From positions 1 to 64,000 of the forward strand of contig CAZEFW010000020.1 of assembly GCA_964511535.1 (NCBI GenBank): a stretch of DNA of 64,000 bases, read 5' to 3'. The DNA comes from CAZCFB01 sp964511535 (GTDB lineage: Bacteria > Myxococcota_A > Polyangia > GCA-2747355 > CAZCFB01). Position numbers and translations under genes: made by a program. The notes beneath the pieces were generated by a model, which saw only the letters and a program-made list of their open reading frames with translations, searched no databases and was not told the DNA's origin. This document shows positions 34,680 through 43,105 of the stretch, one piece after another (the first letter of the stretch is position 1; each line of letters opens with the position of its first letter).

Positions 34680-36992
34680 TTACTTGACGAACAGGGCGTA
34701 GTCCTCGTGGCTGGTGCTCACGTTGTACTTGTAGGCGGTGGAACCTGACGGGCCTGACTGGGCGTCCTTGTAGGTGGCGTTCCCCTCGGTGACGCCGAGC
34801 CCCACCTCCACCCAGCCGCCGTTCTTGAGCATCTCGGCGAACATGGCCCGCTCGGCGCTGTTGCAGTTGCCGATGAGTCCGTCGTAGTGGCGGAAATAGA
34901 GCGCCTTGCCGATGACCGAGTCGCGCCCGTCGTCCTTGAGCAGCGTGGCCTTGGTGCTCACGGTGACGCCGCACTTGGACCAGTTGGCCGTGAGGTACGC
35001 CGACCAGGTGGTGGGCGAAGCGCTGAAGGTGTGCGCGGCGTAAGCGGTCCGGTTCAGGTCCCGGATCAGCACCTGGGTCCCCTTGACCTGGCTGTACGCC
35101 TTGCTCTTGGCGTCCACCTTGCTCAGGTTCGTGGTGGCGCCGAAGGACGTGGCGTCTTTCCAGCGGCTGTGGTCGTAGGTCCAGCTCTCCTTCTTGTCAG
35201 ACGCACAAACCCGCGCCACCAGGGTCCACCCGCCGCCGCCCAGGGTCATGTCGCAGTAGACCTGGTACGCGTTGCTGGCGCTCCCCTTGTCCGGATCGAC
35301 GGTGTGTACGCCGCTGGCGACGCCTGCGTGGGCGCCTATCAACTCGTTGCAGCTCACCGGGTGGCGGCAGGCGGAGTCGCAGACGGCCGGCTTGCAATCG
35401 GCGGAGGTGGCGCACTGCTTGCCCAGGGCGCAGACGGCGCAGGTGCCGCCGCCGCAGTCCACGTCCGTCTCCGCACCGTTCTTCACCTTGTCCGTGCAGC
35501 TGGGCGCCGCGCACAGCCCGCCGACGCAGACTCCGCTGGCGCAGTCGCCGGCGGCCTTGCACTGCTTGCCGTCCGCGCATGTCTTGCACGCCGGACCGCC
35601 GCAGTCCACGTCGGTTTCGCTGCCGTTTTTGACCTTGTCACCGCAGCCGGGCTGCTGGCACACGCCAGCCTTGCAAACCCCGCTGACGCAGTCGGTGGCC
35701 GCGGCGCAGCCTGCCTTGTCCGCGCACTTTGGGCAGGTGCCGCCGCCGCAGTCCACGTCCGTCTCGGCGCCGTTTTTTACCTTGTCCGTGCACAGGGGCG
35801 CCGCGCACTTGCCGTTGTCGCACACGCCGCTCAGGCAGTCCGTCGCGTTGGCGCAGGCCTTGTTGTCGGCGCACTTGGGGCAGGTGCCCCCGCCACAGTC
35901 CACGTCCGTCTCACCGCCGTTCTTCACCTGGTCGGCGCAGCCCGGGGCGGCGCAGATACCGGCGCTGCACACCCCGCTGGCGCAGTCCGTGGTGGCCTTG
36001 CACTTCTTCTTATCGGCGCACTTGGGGCAGGTGGGCCCGCCGCAGTCGGTGTCCGTCTCCGAGCCGTTGAGCGTCAGGTCTGTGCAGGTCGGCTTCTGGC
36101 AGAGGTTGTTGACGCATACGCCGCTGACGCAGTCGGCGTGTGCCTTGCACTGGAGGGCATCCGCGCACTTGGGGCATGTCCCCCCCCCGCAGTCCACGTC
36201 GGTCTCGGCCCCGTTCTTCACCTTGTCCACGCAGCTCGCCGCCGCGCACTTGCCAGCCACGCACACCCCGCTGACACAGTCAGCTGCCTTGGCGCACTGC
36301 TTCGAGTCGGCACACTTGGGGCACGTGGCGCCGCCGCAGTCCACGTCCGTCTCTGCCCCGTTTTTCGTCTTGTCCACGCAGGTGGCGGCCACGCAGAGCC
36401 CGGCGCTGCATACCCCGCTCTGGCAATCGGTGGCCGCCTTGCACTGCTTCTTGTTCGGGCACGCGGTGCAGGCTCCGCCGCCGCAGTCCACGTCCGACTC
36501 CGCGCCATTTTTGACCTTGTCCGTGCAGCTCGCCTTCTGGCAAGTCCCGCCCGCGCAGACGCCGCTGGCGCAGTGTGCGGCCTTGCCGCACAGCTTCCCA
36601 TCCGCACACCCGGGGCAGGTGGCGCCGCCGCAGTCCACGTCGGTCTCGTCGCCGTTCTTCACCTTGTCGGTGCAACTCGCCGCCGCGCAGATCCCGCCTG
36701 TGCAGACCAGGCTGACGCAGTCGGCGCCCTTGAGGCAGGACTTGCCGTCCGCGCAGGCGGGGCAGGCGCCGCCGCCGCAGTCCACGTCGGTCTCCGCGCC
36801 GTTTTTGGCCTTGTCGGTACAGGTGGGCAGCGGCAGGTCGGGCGGCGTCTGGTCGACCACGACCGCATCGGCAACGGTCAGGTCAGCTGAGACAGCGCCG
36901 TCGACCACGGCCGTGCCGGTCTCTTCCTCGCAAGCGGTCAGCGCCAGGGCTGACGCCATGATTGAGAAAACCAGGGCCCTGATGTTCTTCAT
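34680..36992 (-). CDS. Lipoprotein with ten 49-residue 8-Cys repeats and fibrinogen-like C-terminus
   Basis: 770 residues from ATG 36992 (GAGGT upstream; the longer start would be TTG). Lipobox ALTAC. From about residue 58, ten tandem repeats of about 49 residues have the form CxDKxKNGxETDVDCGG..C..C......C.....DC.SGVC..G.C, eight Cys each, probably four disulfides and Asp-rich Ca2+-binding turns. The C-terminal ~220 residues begin SGVHTVDP and contain YCDMTLGGGGWTLV, the hallmark of fibrinogen-related domains. Predicted cell-surface adhesion or recognition protein. Repeats at the DNA level (147 bp) differ moderately. Confidence 0.88.
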   Translation of the reverse strand: MKNIRALVFSIMASALALTACEEETGTAVVDGAVSADLTVADAVVVDQTPPDLPLPTCTDKAKNGAETDVDCGGGACPACADGKSCLKGADCVSLVCTGGICAAASCTDKVKNGDETDVDCGGATCPGCADGKLCGKAAHCASGVCAGGTCQKASCTDKVKNGAESDVDCGGGACTACPNKKQCKAATDCQSGVCSAGLCVAATCVDKTKNGAETDVDCGGATCPKCADSKQCAKAADCVSGVCVAGKCAAASCVDKVKNGAETDVDCGGGTCPKCADALQCKAHADCVSGVCVNNLCQKPTCTDLTLNGSETDTDCGGPTCPKCADKKKCKATTDCASGVCSAGICAAPGCADQVKNGGETDVDCGGGTCPKCADNKACANATDCLSGVCDNGKCAAPLCTDKVKNGAETDVDCGGGTCPKCADKAGCAAATDCVSGVCKAGVCQQPGCGDKVKNGSETDVDCGGPACKTCADGKQCKAAGDCASGVCVGGLCAAPSCTDKVKNGAETDVDCGGGTCAVCALGKQCATSADCKPAVCDSACRHPVSCNELIGAHAGVASGVHTVDPDKGSASNAYQVYCDMTLGGGGWTLVARVCASDKKESWTYDHSRWKDATSFGATTNLSKVDAKSKAYSQVKGTQVLIRDLNRTAYAAHTFSASPTTWSAYLTANWSKCGVTVSTKATLLKDDGRDSVIGKALYFRHYDGLIGNCNSAERAMFAEMLKNGGWVEVGLGVTEGNATYKDAQSGPSGSTAYKYNVSTSHEDYALFVK

Positions 36993-37032
36993 GGAGACCT
37001 CTTTCAATCAGCGGGTGTGGGATGGCGATATA

Positions 37033-38538
37033 TCAGGGCTGGACCCGCACCTGGGTGGTGCAGGCGGAGTCGGCCGGGCCGCTGCCCAGCTCCAGCTTCT
37101 TGACCTTCCCCTTCTCCCAGGCCGGGCCGCTGACCACCACCAGCTTCGCCTTGTCCGCGGGGCCCGCGCAGCCAGCGCCGACGGCGCGCTGGGTCTTGCC
37201 CACGACATCATGAGCGGTGAGCCGCCAGGCACCTGACAGCAAATCTACCGGCTCCTGGCCCAGCGAGCTGCGGCGCACCATCCCCTTGTCATTGGCCGGG
37301 GCGGTGAGCACGCCGCTCGGCGCCATGGCGGCGTAAACCGCCGACGAGGAGGGCTCGCTGCGGATGGCCGTGCCAGGCGGCTTCGGCTCGCCGCGAGCCA
37401 CGGCCAGCTGCATGGGGGCCAGCTCCTGCCCCAGCTGCCAGGTCTTGTGCACCGCCGCCGCAGGCTTCTTTTCTTCGCCGCCCGGCGTGACGCGCAGCAT
37501 GGTGAGCCGCGCCGGCTGCATGCCGCCCTCCACCGACCGCGCGTTGTCACCGCTGACCACCCACAAGGTCCCGCCGTCGGTGGAGAAGCGCAGGTCCTTG
37601 ACCAGCGACAGCACCTCACCCGGCAGCAGCTTGACCAGCGCAGGCTCGCCGATCTTGGTCGGCTCGCTCATGTCCACGAGCGCCAGCTCGTTCAGGTCTG
37701 ACAGCAGCAGCGCCATGGTGCGCGCCTGGCCGCCCATGGCCGCGGCCACGATGCCCTTCTTCAGCACCGGGATGTTGATTTTCTGCGGCTTGTAGAAGGT
37801 GGGGTTCGTGGCGTTCTCGCTGGTGAACAGGGTGATCTGCTCGTCGCTGATCACCGCGCCAAAGGGCCGCTGCTCCGACGAGACCACGGCCAGCGCGTTG
37901 CCGCTGCCGAGCTTGCGCTCATCCACAACCTTCGGCTTCGGTCCGGTCAGGTCGATGACCCACATATTCACCGAGCCCTTGCCGCCCACGGCGTAAGCCG
38001 CCGACCCGTCGCTGCTCATGGAGAGCAGGCGCGCGTCGGGCAGCTTGATTGGATCGAGCGCGGTCATGGCGCCGTCGGGCTCGAGCCGGAACGGGTGGAG
38101 CACGCCACCAGCCAGGGCCAGCCCGATGCGCTGCACCGTCAGCTTGCGAGTCCCGCGGCCGCGGTCGTGCACCACTTCGATCTCAACCGCGCCGTGATCG
38201 ATGCCCCAGGGCACCCGCACCAGGACACCGCCGCCCTCGGTGTGGGCCAGCACCTGGGTGCCGCGCCCGGCGATGGCGACGCGGGGCTGCTTGCCGAAGT
38301 TCTCGCCGAGGATGTACAGGAGCTCACCGATGACCGCCCGGCCCTGGCCGCCGCGGGTGTCCACTTGAGCGCCGCGCCGGGGGGTCAAGCCGGTGCCCAG
38401 ATCCACCACTCTGAGCACCCGAGGGGCGCCACCGGCGGCGCTGACATCTCTAACGTCGATGACCGGGGGCGTGGGGCTCACCGCGCATCCTGCAACCATG
38501 CAAAGGGGGAACAGCCACGTGATCGCGTTGAATTTCAT
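37033..38538 (-). CDS. IPT/TIG-like lipoprotein with propeller-like body
   Basis: 501 residues from ATG 38538 (GGAGATC upstream). Lipobox VAGC (about 15-18). Residues about 35-140 resemble an IPT/TIG Ig-like domain (GELLYILGENFGKQPRVAIAGRG, VPWGIDHGAVEIEV). The rest has repeated LS.SSDGSAAYAVGG and FSTDGGTLWVVSGDN type strands of a propeller, and one Cys pair near the end. It lies 40 nt downstream of nothing but the preceding Cys-repeat gene on the same strand, which may be co-transcribed after it. Its 5' end faces lexA. Function unknown. Confidence 0.8.
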   Translation of the reverse strand: MKFNAITWLFPLCMVAGCAVSPTPPVIDVRDVSAAGGAPRVLRVVDLGTGLTPRRGAQVDTRGGQGRAVIGELLYILGENFGKQPRVAIAGRGTQVLAHTEGGGVLVRVPWGIDHGAVEIEVVHDRGRGTRKLTVQRIGLALAGGVLHPFRLEPDGAMTALDPIKLPDARLLSMSSDGSAAYAVGGKGSVNMWVIDLTGPKPKVVDERKLGSGNALAVVSSEQRPFGAVISDEQITLFTSENATNPTFYKPQKINIPVLKKGIVAAAMGGQARTMALLLSDLNELALVDMSEPTKIGEPALVKLLPGEVLSLVKDLRFSTDGGTLWVVSGDNARSVEGGMQPARLTMLRVTPGGEEKKPAAAVHKTWQLGQELAPMQLAVARGEPKPPGTAIRSEPSSSAVYAAMAPSGVLTAPANDKGMVRRSSLGQEPVDLLSGAWRLTAHDVVGKTQRAVGAGCAGPADKAKLVVVSGPAWEKGKVKKLELGSGPADSACTTQVRVQP

Positions 38539-38557
38539 GAAGATCTCCGGTTTGCGG

Positions 38558-38600
38558 TTGACAGCTTTTTTGCGGACATGGTACCTATTCATATGTTCAG
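38558..38600 (+). promoter_or_regulatory. lexA promoter with SOS box
   Basis: TTGACA (38558-38563), then a weak -10 near TACCTA (38582-38587). A site CTATTCATATGTTCAG (38585-38600) overlaps the -10. It matches the deltaproteobacterial LexA motif (GTTCAG half-site) described for Myxococcus at most positions, so LexA should repress its own gene here. Confidence 0.65.
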
Positions 38601-38711
38601 TAACCCTGTACAGCTTCGGCAAGCACCATGCAGCAGATGGCAGGCAGATACTACACTGTGCAACCGCCTCCTCCAACCACCTGACAGGATTCATCTAACC
38701 GGGGAAAATCC

Positions 38712-39338
38712 ATGCCAGAAAGCTTGACGCGAAGGCAGCAAGAGGTCCTCAGCTTCATTGAGGATTGCATCAACTCCACGGGCTACCCTCCCACCCTCAG
38801 GGAGATTGGCCAGGCAATGAACATCAAGAGCACCAACGGTGTCAACGACCACCTCAAGGCGCTCGCCCGCAAGGGATACCTGCGCCGGGGGACCATGAAA
38901 TCCCGAGCGTTGATCCCCACATCGGTATCTCAGATGGTGGACGTGCCCCTGCTCGGCGCCGTGCCCGCCGGCGTGCCCGTGGAGGCCATCGAGGACCATC
39001 ACCGCGGCGACAACCTGCGCATGGACCCTCAGCTGGTGGGAGACTCCCGGAGCGTCTTCGCTCTGGAGGTGGAAGGGGACTCCATGATCGAGGATGGCAT
39101 CTACGACGGCGACTATGTCTTCGTGGCCAAGGGTGTACAGGCGCATCGCGGGGACACGGTGGTGGCGCGCATCGACGGCGAGGCCACCGTCAAGCGCTTC
39201 TACCCAGAGAAGTCCAAAGATCGCATCCGGTTCCAGCCCGCCAACTCGCAGATGGAGCCGATCTACGTCTCTGCGAGCGACGCACGCCCCACCGAGATCG
39301 AGGGCGTCGTGGTGGGGGTCTACCGCAAGATTCGCTGA
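38712..39338 (+). CDS. lexA: LexA repressor
   Basis: 208 residues. SOS-response repressor that self-cleaves on contact with RecA filaments. N-terminal winged HTH (about 1-65: LTRRQQEVLSFI, GYPPTLREIGQAM). Cleavage bond Ala86-Gly87 (AVPAGVP), catalytic Ser124 (GDSM) and Lys161 (ATVKRFY), all as in active LexA. GGGGAAAA upstream of the ATG. Own promoter with a LexA box about 110 nt upstream, so autoregulation is likely. Confidence 0.97.
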   Translation: MPESLTRRQQEVLSFIEDCINSTGYPPTLREIGQAMNIKSTNGVNDHLKALARKGYLRRGTMKSRALIPTSVSQMVDVPLLGAVPAGVPVEAIEDHHRGDNLRMDPQLVGDSRSVFALEVEGDSMIEDGIYDGDYVFVAKGVQAHRGDTVVARIDGEATVKRFYPEKSKDRIRFQPANSQMEPIYVSASDARPTEIEGVVVGVYRKIR

Positions 39339-39422
39339 ACCATCTGCCCCTCCTAACCTTCCGTAGTTCCCTGTGTCAGAATATGATTGCCGACTCCGGC
39401 GTAATACCTCGGGACACTATGC

Positions 39423-41288
39423 GTGCGACGACGTAGGAAAAATAGCCTTGGCTGGGCACTCCTCCTCTCTCTGGTGCTGAACTACAACTTCCTGCTGCCC
39501 GGGTTCTTCTATTTCCTCGGCGGGGACGCCGAGCCCGTGCTGGAAGTGACCGAGGTGGAGCTGCTGCCAGAGCCTGAGGCGGAGCCCGAGCCCGAACCCG
39601 AGCCTGAGCCGCAGCGCCAGGCCAGGCCCGTCAAGGTGGTTCAGCCGCGAAAGGCGCCGCGCCCGGTGGCAAAGAAGCTGCCGGTCATGCCGAAGCCGAA
39701 GCCCAAGCCCAAGCCGGAGCCGCGCAAGGAGAAGCCGCGGGTCAAGCCCCCCGATCCCATGCGCATGAAGATGGTGGAGGTGAGCAACCCGGAGACCGAG
39801 ACGCCGCCAGAGAACGCGCGCTACCTCTCCGACAAGAACCGCAGGGTGGCAAAGGAGACTCGCGCCCGTCAGACCAACCTTGTCCGGGATCAGCCGAAGC
39901 CCCGGCCCACCACCGAGCCGAACCCCAAGCAGGAGAAGGAGCCAGGGGCGCCGCGCAAGAAGGTGGCCGAGTTGAAGCGCCGCAAGGCGCCCTCCAAGAA
40001 GCTCACCGAGCCGCGCAAGGTCTCTCCCCTGCTGCGCATGCGCACGCCGAAGCCGCCCCCGCCTGCTCGGCAGCAGGAGGCCCTGGCCAGGGTGGCCCCG
40101 TCAGGAGATCTGGCCCCGCCGCGCAAGGAGCGCCGCAAGCTGAAGCTCGACCTGAACCTGGACCACCGCGCCCACGACCGGATCTACGGCAAGCGCGCCC
40201 ACGAGGCGCGCGAGCTGGCCCGGCTGTCGCCCTCGCGCGCCCGCGGCAGCCACCAGCGCAAGTGGGAGCAGGTGCGCTCTGCCCTGGAGAACTTCGTGCC
40301 CGAGGTGCGCCCCGGAAACCAGACGGCCCTCGGCACCCGCGCGCACCCATTCGCCCTGTACATCGCCCGGGCGCACCGCAAGATTCACCGGCTCTGGGGG
40401 TTCGGCTTTCTGGTGGACCTGGACATGAAATCGGACAGCCACCCGATGAACGACATGAGCCTGTGGACCATGATCGAGGTTGTGCTCACCCCCGACGGCA
40501 AGGTGAAGAAGACCACCATCGTGCGGCCGAGCGGGGTGCTGTCCTACGACGTGGCAGCGCTGAGCGTTGTCTACACCGCCGCGCCTTATCCCAGGGCGCC
40601 GAGGGCGATCCGGTCCAAGGACGGCAACGTCTACCTCCACTGGCGGTTCCACCGCAACCAGCGCCAGTGTGGAACCTTCGGCGTGGACCCGTACATCCTG
40701 GACAAGCCGCCCGAGGGGCCCATCGACAGCACGATGGAGGAGGTAGGGCGCGGCCGCGCCGAGGCCGGTGGGGCGCCGCGGCGAAGGCTGAAGCGCCTCA
40801 ACAGCCACCAGGGCCACAGCCACGCCCACCCTGCCCCGGCACCCCCGGCTGCCGCCGCCGCCCCACGCGAGGCGCCCAGGGCCAGCCAGCAGCCCGCTGT
40901 CACGCCGACCAGGGGTGACGATCCAGCGGCCGCCAAACTCACGCGGCGATTCCTGGCCCGCCTGGCGGCCAGGGACCCGGCAGGCATGGCCAAGCTCTGT
41001 GCCCTGCCCTTCTCCTCGGGAGGGCGGGACGTGGCCACCAACCGCAAGGAGCTGCGGCGCATGTTCGGCGACCTGACCCGTGACCTGGGGGGCGCTGCCG
41101 CCGCAGGCGCGACGGTGAAGCTGATGACGGTGGTGCAGGCGCGGGACATCCTGGGGGCGCTCCCGCCCGGCGCGGAGTATGGCCAGGGGATGCTGGTGGT
41201 GCGCGCCCGCGTGGGCGAGGCCATCATCACCTTGCTGCTCAAAAAATCGGAGGGGACCCTGTGGCGCGTGGTCGGGCTCAACCGCTAG
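39423..41288 (+). CDS. TonB-like protein with C-terminal NTF2/SnoaL-like domain
   Basis: 621 residues, start GTG 39423 with a weak ribosome-binding site. A single TM near the N-terminus (about 9-32) is followed by a Pro/Glu/Lys-rich linker typical of TonB (about 38-270). A TonB C-terminal-like domain (about 310-430) has IHRLWGFGF, MIEVVLTPDGKVKKTTIVRPSG and YPRAPRA. After a His/Pro/Ala linker, a final domain (about 500-621: LTRRFLARLAARDPAGMAKLC) resembles NTF2-like folds. It could transduce motor energy to the outer membrane and may pair with one of the ExbB/ExbD systems nearby. Overlaps the next gene by 28 nt. Confidence 0.85.
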   Translation: MRRRRKNSLGWALLLSLVLNYNFLLPGFFYFLGGDAEPVLEVTEVELLPEPEAEPEPEPEPEPQRQARPVKVVQPRKAPRPVAKKLPVMPKPKPKPKPEPRKEKPRVKPPDPMRMKMVEVSNPETETPPENARYLSDKNRRVAKETRARQTNLVRDQPKPRPTTEPNPKQEKEPGAPRKKVAELKRRKAPSKKLTEPRKVSPLLRMRTPKPPPPARQQEALARVAPSGDLAPPRKERRKLKLDLNLDHRAHDRIYGKRAHEARELARLSPSRARGSHQRKWEQVRSALENFVPEVRPGNQTALGTRAHPFALYIARAHRKIHRLWGFGFLVDLDMKSDSHPMNDMSLWTMIEVVLTPDGKVKKTTIVRPSGVLSYDVAALSVVYTAAPYPRAPRAIRSKDGNVYLHWRFHRNQRQCGTFGVDPYILDKPPEGPIDSTMEEVGRGRAEAGGAPRRRLKRLNSHQGHSHAHPAPAPPAAAAAPREAPRASQQPAVTPTRGDDPAAAKLTRRFLARLAARDPAGMAKLCALPFSSGGRDVATNRKELRRMFGDLTRDLGGAAAAGATVKLMTVVQARDILGALPPGAEYGQGMLVVRARVGEAIITLLLKKSEGTLWRVVGLNR

Positions 41289-42976
41289 AGCGGCGGTCGG
41301 TTTGCGACCTGCTGCGAGCGCGCACTCGCGCTGCTCTTGACCCGTTCGCCGCGCTGGCGCTCCTGCTGCTCGGGCTCCTGGCTGCCCCGCCGGCGCATGC
41401 CCAGCGCATATTGCACGAGTACGTGCCGCCCCCGGGCGCCCGCCGCGACGAGGGCAAGCTGAGCCCCACGGCCCCGCCTGACTGGATCAGGACTGACGAC
41501 AAGATCATCCCCCGCCCGGAGGAGAAGGCAGGGGCCAGCCGGGAGGAGCGCGTCCTCGGGGAAGGCGGCGGCGCCTCGCGCGCCCGCAGCCTCACCATGG
41601 ACCGCACCACCACCCATGACGGGGTGCTCAACTACACGGCAGAGTTCAACCCGAGCGTGGTCCCGCACAAGCGGATGGCGGCCTTCGACGCGGTGGGCAA
41701 GGGCTACACGCTCAAGGTGTCGCGCGGCAAGCTGCGCGAGGTGAAGCTCACCCCGCGAAGCAGCCCGCCGGGCCGCGATCCGTTCTGGGGCAGCCTGGTG
41801 GTCAAATTGCGAAAGGGCGTCCCGTCGCCGATCCCGTCGGTGGCTCCGGGAGCCGCGGTGCTGTCCTACCGCACGACGCCGCGGGCCAGGCTGACATTCC
41901 TGCGAGACTCGGCGGACAACATGTGGGTCCGGTCGGAGGACCGCGGCGGCGAGCTGCGGCTGGTGTTCCTCACCGACGCGCCGCGGAGCTACTTCTCGCC
42001 GGAGGTGCCGCGAGGCGTGAGCGTGGCGGACGTACCAGCGGCCCTCAAGCCCCGACTCCCGCCGTCGGTGAAGCAGACCGCCCGGCGGGTCCTGCGCCGG
42101 CTGAAGATCCGGCGGGGAGGCCGGCGCCTGGCCGGGCAGCTGGACCGGCTGGTGGGGTACTTTCGCTCCTTCCAGGCTGGCAAGCTGCCGTCGGAGAGCG
42201 CCGGGGACACATACCTCGACATCGCCCTGAGCCAGCGGGGCGTCTGCCGCCACCGCGCCTTCGCGTTCACCATCACCGCCCAGGCTCTGGGCCTGCCGGC
42301 GCGCTACGTGCAGAACGAAGCTCACGCCTTCGCCGAGGTGTACGTGCCGCGCCTGGGCTGGGCCCGCATCGACCTCGGCGGGGCTTCCAGCGAGATGCGC
42401 GTGCACAACGGCAAGGACCGCGAGGTCCACCGCCCGGGACCGGACCCGTTCCCACGGCCGAGCCGCTACGCCGGCAGCCGCCAGGGGACGCCGCAGACTA
42501 CTCGGGTCACCGGGCTGGATCAGCGCCAGCGCCGCCAGCTGCGTGCCGGCACCCGGGGCCGCTACATGCAGGGCAGCGCCGGACCTGGCGAGGGCGAGGC
42601 CGCCGCGGGCGCGCCCCGAACCAAGCCCGAGGTCATCCCCATGGGCCCGACAGGCGCTGCAGAGCCACCTCCGGAGCGGATCCCGGTGCAGGTCAAGCTC
42701 TCCTCCCCGCGGCAGCTCTCCATCGTCTATCGAGGCGCCACGCTCGCCGTGGCGGGCCGGGTACTGTCGGGTGAGCGCGGGATCCCCGGCCTGCAGGTGG
42801 ATCTGCTGCTCAGCCGCGACGGGCGCATCGGCTACCCGGTGGGCAGCCTGGTCACTGATGGCCAGGGACGCTTTCGCGGGAGCCTGAAGGTGCCGCGGGA
42901 CGTGGAGGTGGGCAAGTACCGCGTCTACGCAGAAACACCCGGCGACAGCCGCCACGGCGCGAGCAGGAGCCGCTGA
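41261..42976 (+). CDS. Transglutaminase-like protease-fold protein
   Basis: 571 residues, start GTG 41261 (GGAGGGG 6 nt upstream), overlapping the TonB-like gene, so translation is coupled. Hydrophobic signal (about 29-47, ending AHAQ), then an uncharacterised N-terminal part. The transglutaminase-like core has Cys329 (GVCRHRAF), His355 (NEAHAFAEV) and Asp371 (RIDLGG). This triad serves proteases or cross-linkers in the family. The C-terminus (about 475-560) is a carboxypeptidase-regulatory or Ig-like beta-sandwich. Probably periplasmic, acting with the TonB-like protein, by position. Confidence 0.85.
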   Translation: MARGRAQPLERRSVCDLLRARTRAALDPFAALALLLLGLLAAPPAHAQRILHEYVPPPGARRDEGKLSPTAPPDWIRTDDKIIPRPEEKAGASREERVLGEGGGASRARSLTMDRTTTHDGVLNYTAEFNPSVVPHKRMAAFDAVGKGYTLKVSRGKLREVKLTPRSSPPGRDPFWGSLVVKLRKGVPSPIPSVAPGAAVLSYRTTPRARLTFLRDSADNMWVRSEDRGGELRLVFLTDAPRSYFSPEVPRGVSVADVPAALKPRLPPSVKQTARRVLRRLKIRRGGRRLAGQLDRLVGYFRSFQAGKLPSESAGDTYLDIALSQRGVCRHRAFAFTITAQALGLPARYVQNEAHAFAEVYVPRLGWARIDLGGASSEMRVHNGKDREVHRPGPDPFPRPSRYAGSRQGTPQTTRVTGLDQRQRRQLRAGTRGRYMQGSAGPGEGEAAAGAPRTKPEVIPMGPTGAAEPPPERIPVQVKLSSPRQLSIVYRGATLAVAGRVLSGERGIPGLQVDLLLSRDGRIGYPVGSLVTDGQGRFRGSLKVPRDVEVGKYRVYAETPGDSRHGASRSR

Positions 42977-43105
42977 GAGAACGGGGCGGCCCGGGCAGAT
43001 GCTGCTGGATCCATGCAGGGGTCGGGATGGACCGCAAACTTGCCTCCCGACCTTCAGCGTCGTAGTCTGAAACGCCTCAAGTATTCTCACTCGTTGGAGA
43101 TACGG

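Noticed and set aside
34887..37236. Very long rightward frames (over 650 residues) opposite the Cys-repeat lipoprotein gene
   Set aside because: They are antisense to ten tandem repeats in a strong gene with signal peptide and Cys pattern. The open frames arise from the repeated GC-rich codons.
41285..43090. 601-residue leftward frame opposite the transglutaminase-like gene
   Set aside because: Antisense shadow without recognisable motifs; the rightward frame has the Cys-His-Asp triad.
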